Origin: Nemertoderma westbladi
Lineage: Eukaryota; Xenacoelomorpha; Nemertodermatida; Nemertodermatidae
Direction of reading: 5' to 3'
DNA: 64,000 nt
Assembly (NCBI GenBank): GCA_032718475.1
Contig: JAUCBJ010007253.1
Location: 156,974-220,973 of the forward strand
In this document: one piece after another, positions 45,825 to 55,740 of the stretch
Layout of the letters: every line of letters begins with the position of its first letter
Position numbering within the stretch: position 1 is the stretch's first letter
Translations under genes and position numbers: made by a program
The notes under the pieces: model-generated
Told to the model about the DNA's origin: nothing
Seen by the model: only the letters and a program-made list of their open reading frames with translations
The model's database searches: none

Positions 45825-47959
45825 CGGTGTAAGCCGTGCCAAATGAATCGTTTGGCGATGAGTCGGCGTGAAGACCGGATGGAGGGGTGGGAGAATCCGT
45901 GGATAGAGTCGAACACTCTACGTCGCCATTGTTCCGGAATAATAGGCCGAGGGTTGGGGGTCGAAACGTCGCAGAGGACGGTGAACGCGCCGTTCTCGAA
46001 AGGGACGTCGTTGATGACAAGGCTCGTCATGGCGGTGCGGTACGACTGTACATCGGGGTCGTCGTGTTGGGCCTGGGACAATGCTGAATAGTCTATTTGT
46101 TGGTCGCGGGATGTAGCATTGAGTTCAGGTGGGTCTGGGATTTCAACTCGGGAAAGGGCGTCGGCGACGAAGTTGGACTTCCCAACAATGTGTCGGACGT
46201 CGGTGGTGAACTCGGACACGAAAGCGAGGTGTCGCTGTTGGCGTGGCGACCAGCGCTCCGAGGCACTGCGGAAGGCGAATGTGAGGGGTTTGTGGTCGGT
46301 GTATACATGGAAACTACGCCCCTCGAGGAAATAATGGAAGTGCCGAATACCCAGATACAACGCTAGGAGTTCGCGATCGAATGCACTGTATCGGGTTTCG
46401 GCTGGGTGAAGCTTCCGCGAGAAGAAAGCAACGGGTTTCCAGGAGCCGTCAAGGAATTGCTCAAGGACGCCACCAACTGCTTTGTCAGAGGCGTCGACGG
46501 TGAGGCTGGTGGCAGCGGTGTGGCTCGGGTGGACTAGGAGTGTGGCGGAGGCTAACGCGGACTTGGCGTTATCGAAAGCAGCCACCATGGTGGAAATCCA
46601 GACGATGGACTTTGCAGTAGAGGCGAGCGCATTGTGGAGTGGGTGGAGCAACTCGGCGGCGTGCGGGATAAACCTGTGATAAAAATTTATCATGCCGAGA
46701 AACTTCTGAAGGCCTTTCTTGTCGGAGGGGCGGGGGAAGTTCGCGATGGCCTCGACCTTCTCGGGTATGGGCTCAGCACCGGCGGCGGATATTCGGTGGC
46801 CCAGGAAGGTGAGTATCGGGACCCCGAAAATAGACTTCTTCAGGTTGATGATGAGTCCGTGGGGGGCGAGGCGGCTGAATAGCAACCGGAGGTGTTCGAG
46901 ATGTTCCTCGGGGTTCGAACTCGCGATCAGGATGTCGTCAAGATAGACAAATGCGAAATGGAGGCCCCGGCAGACGTTGTCCATCAGTCTTTGGAAGGAT
47001 TGTGCGGCATTACGGGTTCCAAAAGGCATTCGAATAAATTCGAATAACCCGAACGGAGTAATCACCCCAGTCTTTGGAATGTCTTCCTCCGCCACCGGGA
47101 TTTGATGGTATCCCCGAACTAGATCGACCTTCGAAAATATTCTAGTGCCGTCGAGTTGGGAGGAGAAATCCTGTAGGTGGGGGATCGGGTATCTGTCGGG
47201 GGTAGTCGCGTCGTTGAGGCGGCGGTAGTCGCCACAGGGGCGCCAACCGCCGCTCGGTTTGGGGGCGAGGTGTAGTGGGGATGCCCAGGTGCTCGATGAG
47301 CGGCGAATTATCCCCATCTGTTCCATCTGCTCGAATTTGCGTCGAGCGATCACGAGTTTATCGGGCGGTAGCCGGCGCGGTCGAGCGAACACTGGCGGTC
47401 CTTTCGTGGGGATATGGTGCTCGACGCCGTGTTTGGTGCTCGGTTGGGAGAAACACGGCTTGGTGAGAGCAGGATAATTCGATAGCAGTTCTCGATATAT
47501 GTTGCTCGGTTGGTCGAATGCGTGGAGACCGGGGGCGACAGTATCGGCGAGACGTGCTGGAATACTGGCGAAGGTTTCCGCGTCGATGAGGCGTTGACCG
47601 TGGATGTCGATGAGGAGTCCGTTGTCACTGAAAAAATCCGCGCCGAGAATTGGCTGTGAGACGTCGGCGAGGGTAAATTCCCAGTTCATCCGGCCAAGGT
47701 TTAAGTTCAGGGGAATATCCCGAGTTCCATACGTACGTATTGTGCTGCCGTTCGCGGCAACTAGCGGGTCGGTCAGTGTGGGAAAACGCCGTTCTCGTGG
47801 GGAGGCGGGAAAAACGCTCACCTCGGCCCCAGAGTCGATGAGGAAACGCAGACCGGCGTTTTTATCCCAAACGTAGAGTAGGCGACTGGAACTACTCCGA
47901 CCAGCTGAACTCGTCGCCACTAGCGGCTGGTCGGGCCGTTTCCCGCCGGGAACGTGCAC
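45794..47959 (-). pseudogene. Gypsy copy 1 pol, 5' part (PR-RT-RNaseH)
   Basis: Minus-strand frame open from before the gag stop. Protease [13 protein letters not shown] with [15 protein letters not shown] and [12 protein letters not shown] (YLDD box), RNase H with [14 protein letters not shown] and YTDHKPLTF, then the start of the integrase zinc finger ([11 protein letters not shown]...IWHGLHR), where BEL-I interrupts it at 45829. The final ten residues or so belong to BEL-I sequence. The rest of the gene is at 31966-33052. Very close to copy 2 (substitutions such as A/T and S/C are rare). Confidence 0.93.
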
Positions 47960-48594
47960 GGCCCACGGCAGTTCTTGGCTTTGGTACCGTACTTAGCATG
48001 GTACCAGCACAAGGTGGAGTCGCTGACGCGGCGATCGGATGTGCTCATCTTCGGTGGCGGTTTATCGCCTCGCGGTGGGCGACTAACTCCGTACGCCGGG
48101 GTTTGCTGAGCCTTCGCCTCGATGACGGCGTCGGCAGCGTTTGTGAGTTCGTGCACATCAGTGAGTTTGAGCGCGGAAACGGTTATCCGGACATCGTCGG
48201 GAAGCTGTTGAAGGAACAGCTGGAGGAAGAGGTGGTCGACTGGGTTGGTGCCGTGTAGGGCGAGCATGTAGTCGAGCAGCTCCGTTGGTTTCCTGTCACC
48301 GAGTCCCGGTAGGTTTAGTAGTTTTGCAGCCTTTTGGTTGGGGGTGAGGCTGTAAACTCGGAGCAGTGCGGCTTTCAGGAACTCGTATTTTCCTGTTGCA
48401 GGCGGGTTGGAAATGGTGGCTACTAACCGACTGGCCACGGTCTGGTCGAGCGCGGCAACGACGTAATAGTACCGCGTTTCGTCCGCGGTTATAGCGCGTG
48501 TGGCGAACTGGGCTTCGGCTTGGAGGAACCACACGTTGGGTTCCAGGGGCCAGAAACAGGGAAGTTTCAGCGAAACGGCGTTCTGTTCGGCCAT
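47920..48594 (-). CDS. Gypsy copy 1 gag
   Basis: 224 residues from the Met at 48594. Starts with [20 protein letters not shown], the domain seen at the N-terminus of many invertebrate Gypsy Gags, and ends with a zinc-knuckle-like [18 protein letters not shown]. The stop follows nine codons after a GGGAAAC slippery site (47944-47938), where ribosomes would shift -1 into pol. Identical in sequence to copy 2 as far as I can read. Confidence 0.92.
   Translation of the reverse strand: MAEQNAVSLKLPCFWPLEPNVWFLQAEAQFATRAITADETRYYYVVAALDQTVASRLVATISNPPATGKYEFLKAALLRVYSLTPNQKAAKLLNLPGLGDRKPTELLDYMLALHGTNPVDHLFLQLFLQQLPDDVRITVSALKLTDVHELTNAADAVIEAKAQQTPAYGVSRPPRGDKPPPKMSTSDRRVSDSTLCWYHAKYGTKAKNCRGPCTFPAGNGPTSR
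47938..47944 (-). promoter_or_regulatory. -1 ribosomal frameshift site, Gypsy copy 1
   Basis: On the minus strand G GGA AAC in the gag frame fits the X XXY YYZ heptamer. The pol frame is -1 relative to gag and is open across it. Confidence 0.8.
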
Positions 48595-48682
48595 GGCTGA
48601 GCAGCTGAGTTCGCGTTCGTCCGGGCTGACTCGTGGTTGTGGTTGCGTGTCGATTGGTAGACTAGAATCGCCGGGTCACCAA

Positions 48683-48979
48683 TGTAGGTACGCTGAGAGT
48701 CGTCTCTTTAGCGTCCCACTTTATAACATTATAATATTATAGCAAAATATAAGAATAGGTTTTATATTAGTGAGTTATATTGTCAATATTATGTTCAGAC
48801 AATCAGAAGCCTGACAGCCTAAAGCAGTAGGCCTAAGTGCTACAGTATTGCACTGTATACTGAAAGTATATTCTCTAGTTGGGGCGAGCCATTCCGTGGG
48901 CGAGCCAACTAGTGAGTTATATTGAGCCAAGGGTCTATCAGTATCTTTTGTGTGCCCTTGTCCATGGTAGTCCGCTACA
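48683..48979 (-). repeat. Gypsy LTR b (shared central LTR)
   Basis: 297 bp. It serves as 5' LTR of copy 1 and 3' LTR of copy 2. No ACCC or other short duplication brackets it: the left side is primer-binding-site sequence of copy 1 and the right side is the polypurine side of copy 2. Confidence 0.93.
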
Positions 48980-48988
48980 CTACCCCCC

Positions 48989-49940
48989 CTAGTGATAGAT
49001 CCAAGGTGATTGATTTCCCGAGTAGTACGCCGGCGGTTGTGAAATGCGACCAGAGCGAGTTTTAGCGCAGGGCCGCGGTTGTGCGTTGTGTGGACACGGT
49101 GGGGTCTGGTTAGCGGCAGGTTTAGGTGTGGTCGGTTTGGGTACAGTTACAGCTGGAGCGGGATTGGGCGGATCGTCGAGGAATGCCGGTTTCAGTCGGT
49201 CTACTGAGACGTTGGTGTTGCGGCCGTTTACAGACAGGGAGAAATATTTGTCGGCCCGTTCTAGAACCTTAAAAGGTCCGTCGTACTGACACTGCAGGGG
49301 GCTCTTGTGGGCGTCGTGTCGGACAAAAACGAATTCCGTCTGCAGCAGGTCGGCGGGGATGTGTGTCCGACGGTGTCCGTGGCGGGTGGTCGGGGTAGCA
49401 CGGAGGCGGCTCATGGTCTGCTGGAGGCTGGTGATAAACTCGCTGGGATGGGCATGACAATCGTTCGTTGGGTCGGGGAGGAAAAATTCACTGGGAAAGC
49501 GGATCGTAGTCCCGTAGAGGAGTTCGGCCGGTGTGCAGCCAAGGTCTTCCTTCGGGGTGTTTCGGATTCCTAAGAGGACGAGGGGAAGTTCGTCCACCCA
49601 GTTCGCGCCAGTCAGCCGAGCTTTAAGGGACGCCTTAAGCTGTCTGTGGAAACGTTCCACAATTCCGTTAGACTGGGGGTGATAGGCGGTGGTGTGGTGT
49701 GATTGTGAGCCAAGCAACACGTTGAGGGAAGCCCACAGTTCGGATGTGAACTGGGCGCCGCGGTCGGATGTTATGTCGGCTGGAACTCCGTAGTGGGCCA
49801 CCCAATGAGCGAGGAGTGCGCGGGCGCGGGATACGGCGGTGGCGTCGGCCATGGGGACAGCCTCGGGCCACCGGGTGAACCTGTCTATGATGGTGAAAAG
49901 ATAAGTTGCGCCTTGGGAGGGGGGGGGGGGGGGGGGGACC
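48989..49940 (-). CDS. Gypsy copy 2 pol, integrase core and C-terminus (after frame break)
   Basis: Continuation of copy 2 pol in a frame shifted one base from the upstream part by the C19 tract at 49919-49937. Contains [23 protein letters not shown] and [12 protein letters not shown] (D, D, E), the GPF-type C-terminal module and a Pro-rich tail with stop at 48989, ten bases from the LTR. Complete apart from the frame break. Confidence 0.9.
49919..49937. repeat. G19 homopolymer in copy 2 integrase
   Basis: Same position and same 19-base length as in copy 1. Splits the integrase frame. Confidence 0.9.
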
Positions 49941-52205
49941 CACGATGTCGACGTGGATCTTCTCGAAACGGCGATTCGGAGTTTGAAATGTCTCCAAGGG
50001 GGCCGATATGTGGCGTTGAGTTTTAGCTCGTTGACAACCGAGGCACTCCTTTGCCCACTTCCCGATGTCGCGGTGTAAGCCGTGCCAAATGAATCGTTTG
50101 GTGATGAGTCGGCGTGAAGACCGGATGGAGGGGTGGGAGAATCCGTGGATAGAGTCGAACACTCTACGTCGCCATTGTTCCGGAATAATAGGCCGAGGGT
50201 TGGGGGTCGAAACGTCGCAGAGGACGGTGAACGCGCCGTTCTCGAAAGGGACGTCGTTGATGACAAGGCTCGTCATGGCGGTGCGGTACGACTGTACATC
50301 GGGGTCGTCGTGTTGGGCCTGGGACAATGCTGAATAGTCTATTTGTTGGTCACGGGATGTAGCATTGAGTTCAGGTGGGTCTGGGATTTCAACTCGGGAA
50401 AGGGCGTCGGCGACGAAGTTGGACTTCCCAACAATGTGTCGGACGTCGGTGGTAAACTCGGACACGAAAGCGAGGTGTCGCTGTTGGCGTGGCGACCAGC
50501 GCTCCGAGGCACTGCGGAAGGCGAATGTGAGGGGTTTGTGGTCGGTGTATACATGGAAACTACGCCCCTCGAGGAAATAATGGAAGTGCCGAATACCCAG
50601 ATACAACGCTAGGAGTTCGCGATCGAATGCGCTGTATCGGGTTTCGGCTGGGTGAAGCTTCCGCGAGAAGAAAGCAACGGGTTTCCAGGAGCCGTCAAGG
50701 AATTGCTCAAGGACGCCACCAACTGCTTTGTCAGAGGCGTCGACGGTGAGGCTGGTGGCAGCGGTGTGGCTCGGGTGGACTAGGAGTGTGGCGGAGGCTA
50801 ACGCGGACTTGGCGTTATCGAAAGCAGCCACCATGGTGGAAATCCAGACGATGGACTTTGCAGTAGAGGCGAGCGCATTGTGGAGTGGGTGGAGCAACTC
50901 GGCGGCGTGCGGGATAAACCTGTGGTAAAAATTTATCATGCCGAGAAACTTCTGAAGGCCTTTCTTGTCGGAGGGGCGGGGGAAGTTCGCGATGGCCTCG
51001 ACCTTCTCGGGTATGGGCTCGGCACCGGCGGCGGATATTCGGTGGCCCAGGAAGGTGAGTATCGGGACCCCGAAAATACACTTCTTCAGGTTGATGATGA
51101 GTCCGTGGGGGGCGAGGCGGCTGAATAGCAACCGGAGGTGTTCGAGATGTTCCTCGGGGTTCGAACTCGCGATCAGGATGTCGTCAAGATAGACAAACGC
51201 GAAATGGAGGCCCCGGCAGACGTTGTCCATCAGTCTTTGGAAGGATTGTGCGGCATTACGGGTTCCAAAAGGCATTCGAATAAATTCGAATAACCCGAAC
51301 GGAGTAATCACCGCAGTCTTTGGAATGTCTTCCTCCGCCACCGGGATTTGATGGTATCCCCGAACTAGATCGACCTTCGAAAATATTCTAGTGCCGTCGA
51401 GTTGGGAGGAGAAATCCTGTAGGTGGGGGATCGGGTATCTGTCGGGGGTAGTCGCATCGTTGAGGCGGCGGTAGTCGCCACAGGGGCGCCAACCGCCGCT
51501 CGGTTTGGGGGCGAGGTGTAGTGGGGATGCCCAGGTGCTCGATGAGCGGCGAATTATCCCCATCTGTTCCATCTGCTCGAATTTGCGTCGAGTGATCACG
51601 AGTTTATCGGGCGGTAGCCGGCGCGGTCGAGCGAACACTGGCGGTCCTTTCGTGGGGATATGGTGCTCGACGCCGTGTTTGGTGCTCGGTTGGGAGAAAC
51701 ACGGCTTGGTGAGAGCAGGATAATTCGATAGCAGTTCTCGATATATGTTGCTCGGTTGGTCGAATGCGTGGAGACCGGGGGCGACAGTATCGGCGAGACG
51801 TGCTGGAATACTGGCGAAGGTTTCCGCGTCGATGAGGCGTTGACCGTGGATGTCGATGAGGAGTCCGTTGTCACTGAAAAAATCCGCGCCGAGAATTGGC
51901 TGTGAGACGTCGGCGAGGGTAAATTCCCAGTTCATCCGGCCAAGGTTTAAGTTCAGGGGAATATCCCGAGTTCCATACGTACGTATTGTGCTGCCGTTCG
52001 CGGCAACTAGCGGGTCGGTCAGTGTGGGAAAACGCCGTTCTCGTGGGGAGGCGGGAAAAACGCTCACCTCGGCCCCAGAGTCGATGAGGAAACGCAGACC
52101 GGTGTTTTTATCCCAAACGTAGAGTAGGCGACTGGAACTACTCCGACCAGCTGAACTCGTCGCCACTAGCGGCTGGTCGGGCCGTTTCCCGCCGGGAACG
52201 TGCAC
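49941..52205 (-). CDS. Gypsy copy 2 pol, PR-RT-RNaseH and integrase N-terminus
   Basis: Minus-strand frame overlapping the gag end by 40 bases. Order: protease [11 protein letters not shown] (about residues 39-49), RT with YLDD near residue 338, RNase H with DASD near 487 and YTDHKPL, HHCC finger of integrase with CLGCQRAK near 715, then DIVG before the C tract. All catalytic motifs I can check are present. Translation is expected as a Gag-Pol fusion by -1 frameshifting at 52190-52184; the first Met is not likely to be used. Nearly identical to copy 1. Confidence 0.93.
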
Positions 52206-52840
52206 GGCCCACGGCAGTTCTTGGCTTTGGTACCGTACTTAGCATGGTACCAGCACAAGGTGGAGTCGCTGACGCGGCGATCGGATGTGCTCATCTTCGG
52301 TGGCGGTTTATCGCCTCGCGGTGGGCGACTAACTCCGTACGCCGGGGTTTGCTGAGCCTTCGCCTCGATGACGGCGTCGGCAGCGTTTGTGAGTTCGTGC
52401 ACATCAGTGAGTTTGAGCGCGGAAACGGTTATCCGGACATCGTCGGGAAGCTGTTGAAGGAACAGCTGGAGGAAGAGGTGGTCGACTGGGTTGGTGCCGT
52501 GTAGGGCGAGCATGTAGTCGAGCAGCTCCGTTGGTTTCCTGTCACCGAGTCCCGGTAGGTTTAGTAGTTTTGCAGCCTTTTGGTTGGGGGTGAGGCTGTA
52601 AACTCGGAGCAGTGCGGCTTTCAGGAACTCGTATTTTCCTGTTGCAGGCGGGTTGGAAATGGTGGCTACTAACCGACTGGCCACGGTCTGGTCGAGCGCG
52701 GCAACGACGTAATAGTACCGCGTTTCGTCCGCGGTTATAGCGCGTGTGGCGAACTGGGCTTCGGCTTGGAGGAACCACACGTTGGGTTCCAGGGGCCAGA
52801 AACAGGGAAGTTTCAGCGAAACGGCGTTCTGTTCGGCCAT
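52166..52840 (-). CDS. Gypsy copy 2 gag
   Basis: 224 residues, same structure as copy 1: N-terminal [17 protein letters not shown] domain, leucine-rich middle ([19 protein letters not shown]), Pro-rich hinge, [18 protein letters not shown] finger. Start Met at 52840 is about 90 bases inside the internal region from the 5' LTR. Confidence 0.93.
   Translation of the reverse strand: MAEQNAVSLKLPCFWPLEPNVWFLQAEAQFATRAITADETRYYYVVAALDQTVASRLVATISNPPATGKYEFLKAALLRVYSLTPNQKAAKLLNLPGLGDRKPTELLDYMLALHGTNPVDHLFLQLFLQQLPDDVRITVSALKLTDVHELTNAADAVIEAKAQQTPAYGVSRPPRGDKPPPKMSTSDRRVSDSTLCWYHAKYGTKAKNCRGPCTFPAGNGPTSR
52184..52190 (-). promoter_or_regulatory. -1 ribosomal frameshift site, Gypsy copy 2
   Basis: GGGAAAC on the minus strand, phased G GGA AAC in gag, within the gag/pol overlap; gag stops nine codons later. 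Confidence 0.85.
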
Positions 52841-52909
52841 GGCTGAGCAGCTGAGTTCGCGTTCGTCCGGGCTGACTTGTGGTTGTGGTCGCGTGTCGAT
52901 TGGTAGACT

Positions 52910-52928
52910 AGAATCGCCGGGTCACCAA
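52910..52928 (-). promoter_or_regulatory. Gypsy primer-binding site candidate
   Basis: Directly after the 5' LTR the minus strand reads TTGGTGACCCGGCGATTC. TGG one base from the LTR is the usual start of a sequence complementary to a tRNA 3' end. The tRNA is not identified. The same sequence follows LTR b. Confidence 0.6.
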
Positions 52929-53225
52929 TGTAGGTACGCTGAGAGTCGTCTCTTTAGCGTCCCACTTTATAACATTATAATATTATAGCAAAATATAAGA
53001 ATAGGTTTTATATTAGTGAGTTATATTGTCAATATTATGTTCAGACAATCAGAAGCCTGACAGCCTAAAGCAGTAGGCCTAAGTGCTACAGTATTGCACT
53101 GTATACTGAAAGTATATTCTCTAGTTGGGGCGAGCCATTCCGTGGGCGAGCCAACTAGTGAGTTATATTGAGCCAAGGGTCTATCAGTATCTTTTGTGTG
53201 CCCTTGTCCATGGTAGTCCGCTACA
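52929..53225 (-). repeat. Gypsy LTR c (outer 5' LTR)
   Basis: 297 bp, matches LTR b apart from no difference I could find. Right edge GCTACA followed by target duplication ACCC at 53226-53229. Confidence 0.93.
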
Positions 53226-54635
53226 ACCCTACTTTTGGCTCTTTTTTTGAGACGTTTTTTGAAAATTGCATTTCATTAAATATGAATTGTAACATCTCTA
53301 TTATTGATTTACACCGGTTTTTTGGTGTTAGAAATTGGATGGAATTCATATAAATTGATTTAGAAATTTCAAACTTGTTTTTTTCGGCGGGTGCCAATTT
53401 TTGGTGCCAGCACCAAATTTTGAAATATGTCAATTTTGTAAATTGATTGTGTGAAACTTGTTTTTTACGCAATTGGGTTTTTTGGGGTTCTGGTTTCGAT
53501 GAAATATATACGAGTTGCACCAAGCGTATCAAACTTGTATTTTTCGGTGGTGGGTGCAAATTTTGGTGCTAGCACAAAATTTTGAAAATCCATTTAATTG
53601 ATAAAATTATTTGTGACAATTTATTTCTTGCGTTTTAGAGGTTTATGGCTATTCTGAATTGAATGGAATATATAATTTTCGATCTAGGCATCTCAAACGT
53701 GTATTTTTCGGAAGTGGGTGCAAAATGTGGTGCTATAGCACCAAATTTTGAAAACCATCAAATATATAAATTGATTGTGTCACCTTGTTTCTTGCGTTAT
53801 ACGGGTTTGTGAGGGTTCTGAATTCAATGGAATCAGTAAAAATTTCATGAGAGTTTTCAAACTTGTATTTTTCGCCGGTGGGTGAAAATTGTTGTGCCAG
53901 CACCAAATTTTGGAAAATAAGCAAATTGATCAGTAGATAGTATCATCTTGTTTATTGCGTTATACGGGTTTATGAGGGTCATGAATCCGATGGAATCAAT
54001 AAAAACAGCACTGGACATCGCAAACTTGTACTTTTTGGTAATGGGTACAAAATTTGGTCCTAGCACCAAAATTTGCCAAATTACGTCGAAAAATACAAGT
54101 AGCAATGATGGGGAATTTTAGAAATGTATTCCATTAGAATCAGCGCCCTAGAAAACCTGAAAATGTGAATTTATAGCATCGTATAAGTGAATTAAAAATT
54201 TTGTGTTCTAGCTGAAAAGTGCTGGTTACTTGTTTTTTTCATTTTTTTCCGACGCAGAGAGGACTAAACAGCCATTTATAGTAATCATATCATTTTTAAA
54301 TATTTTCCAATGTATTTTGCGCCCCAGAAAACCTGTATTGAAAAACAATTAGACGAAAAATGAAAGTTTCAAATTTTCTGAAAATTGTGCACTACTTGTA
54401 ATTTTGGTGCTGCAATATAACCACCCCAGTACATTTTTTCGAAACATTTTTTTTTCGGTCGGATGCTGACTAGTGATACCTACGTACAAACAAAAAATCA
54501 GACGTTTTCGTAAAAATTTGTAGATTTTAGAGGGGAGGGGGGGGGGGGGGGGGGGGTGGGAGTGGGGGTCAATATGACCCCCCCACCCGGTATTTTTACA
54601 ACATTTTATAGCCCGGTACTAATAGGGTTAAAAAC
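53226..54635 (+). mobile_element. Right part of the putative piggyBac-like element
   Basis: Continues the sequence interrupted at 31659. It carries about five degenerate 165-bp repeats, then a G19-type homopolymer and the inverted motif GGGGTCAATATGACCCC at 54563-54585, and ends near GGGTTAA at 54628-54634, whose complement TTAACCCTATTAG resembles the left end. No transposase ORF seen. Confidence 0.35.
53355..54080 (+). repeat. About five degenerate 165-bp repeats with palindromic core
   Basis: AAACTTGTATTTTTCGG followed by GGGTGCAAATTTTGGTGC and AGCACCAAATTTTG recurs at about 53363, 53530, 53694, 53860 and 54020. The core TTTGGTGCTAGCACCAAA is self-complementary. Confidence 0.8.
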
Positions 54636-54796
54636 ACGGTTCTACAGAACGTCAGATCTACAGACACCCGTACAGTGGTACCTGTATGCTAAGCTCGCTT
54701 ACTTTCGTGGCTCATCCACAAATCACTATAAGCTTGAAGAATAACTGCAGTTTAACTGGTGCAATACCGACGGAGACTCATTTTTCAAAATTAGCA

Positions 54797-55140
54797 GCAG
54801 CTTAGTCTCGTGGTGACATACCTGGGCTGTCATTTAGGAAGCCCGGGTTCGATCCCTAGATGGGGTAGCACTGTTTGAACACAGTGCTTTAAATGCTTCA
54901 GCCTAGCCCAACCCTGGGTTTCATCCTTGACTGGTCGAAATGGGAACCAAGCCAACTTGGGAAACAGACTGGAAGGGTTTACTGTAGAAGATCACCCATT
55001 GTGGTAAACAGGTATTCCTTTAGGAAACAGAGTGGAAGGGTTTACTGTGGAAGATCGCCCATGGAAGGGTTTACTGTGGAAGATCACCCATGGTGGTGAA
55101 CAGGTATTCCTTGGCCTAACGAGCCTAAAAGATTATCCCA
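54797..55140 (+). mobile_element. tRNA-derived SINE
   Basis: Box A-like TTAGTCTCGTGG (54802-54813) and box B GGTTCGATCCC (54846-54856) at tRNA spacing, followed by a body with three copies of GGAAGGGTTTACTGTGGAAG (54970-55095) and a terminal CCTAAAAGATTATCCC. Standard SINE organisation; the family name is unknown to me. Confidence 0.6.
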
Positions 55141-55413
55141 TTTATTAAGATTTGTAAAATAATGCGGTAACAGTGTTTTCTACTACACCTTGACTTTATA
55201 GTTATTCATTGTTGCAATTCTAATAGTTTATAGGAAACCACTTGAGTGACTAACATAAGCCTCGCAATTGACATGTGCCACACCGAAAGGACTTAATTCC
55301 TAATCAGGCACCGCACCGGTTTCGAGCTGTAGACTCCTGTAGGAGTTGCTCAAACAACCCAACACTAATTACCTGTATTTTTCTATCATCCGTACTTATT
55401 ATTATTATTACAG

Positions 55414-55627
55414 GCTATTCCGGGGCCAACAATGGAATCTTTGTTGTCGATTTCGAGCGCGGATTTCTTGGCTATGCAAATAATAATACGAGAGTAAGGA
55501 ATACCGAATATTGGAATGACCCAGGAAAGGCTCATCTGTCTCCGTCATTACATCCGATCGTGTATTACTACAAAAAGCTGCCATCTTACCCGGATATACA
55601 AGAAATTCCAATCTATCTTGACATGAG
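55414..55627 (+). CDS. FOXRED2-like copy B, exon 4
   Basis: Acceptor ATTATTATTACAG at 55413. It completes the Gly codon left by exon 3 and reads YSGANNGIFVVDFERGFLGY, then LHPIVYYYKKLPSYPDIQ (family: FLHPVIYYYR.LP). Ends GAG|GTTGGT at 55627/55628, phase 2, as in copy A exon 3. An ORF reading through upstream intron sequence is not biologically meaningful. The exon end here is not amplified into a satellite, in contrast to copy A. Later exons lie beyond 64000. Confidence 0.87.
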
Positions 55628-55740
55628 GTTGGTTATGTTTTTTATTCCAAAATTATAACATTACTCAAAGCCGTTAGTATTAACAGCGAGTTGGTATTTA
55701 AAACTTTAAAACTTTAGAGGACATTACAGCATTGTATTGT

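Larger units (their letters stand above)
31660..53225 (-). mobile_element. Tandem Ty3/Gypsy array: LTR-int-LTR-int-LTR
   Basis: Three identical-length LTRs (31660-31956, 48683-48979, 52929-53225) separate two internal regions. Subtracting the nested BEL insertion and its 5-bp duplication, both internals are exactly 3,949 bp and the array is 8,789 bp, that is two 4,246-bp repeats plus one LTR. The outer flanks carry ACCC while the central LTR has no duplication of its own. The array therefore integrated, or arose, as one unit. Confidence 0.92.
29462..55413 (+). other. 26-kb copy B intron enlarged by nested elements
   Basis: Donor GTGATA at 29462, acceptor TTATTATTATTACAG at 55413, joining two exons whose codon phases fit. 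Contents in order: 32-bp and 15-bp minisatellites, a repeat-rich stretch with a tRNA-like SINE, a putative DNA transposon split by a tandem Gypsy array, a BEL element nested in that array, and a second tRNA-SINE. Confidence 0.75.

Noticed and set aside
46097-52504. Plus-strand ORFs of 60-90 codons throughout the Gypsy internals
   Set aside because: GC-rich shadows opposite gag and pol; no family features, and both copies share them because the DNA is duplicated.
53221-54105. ORFs in the degenerate 165-bp repeats
   Set aside because: Frames are broken differently in each repeat; consistent with non-coding transposon interior.
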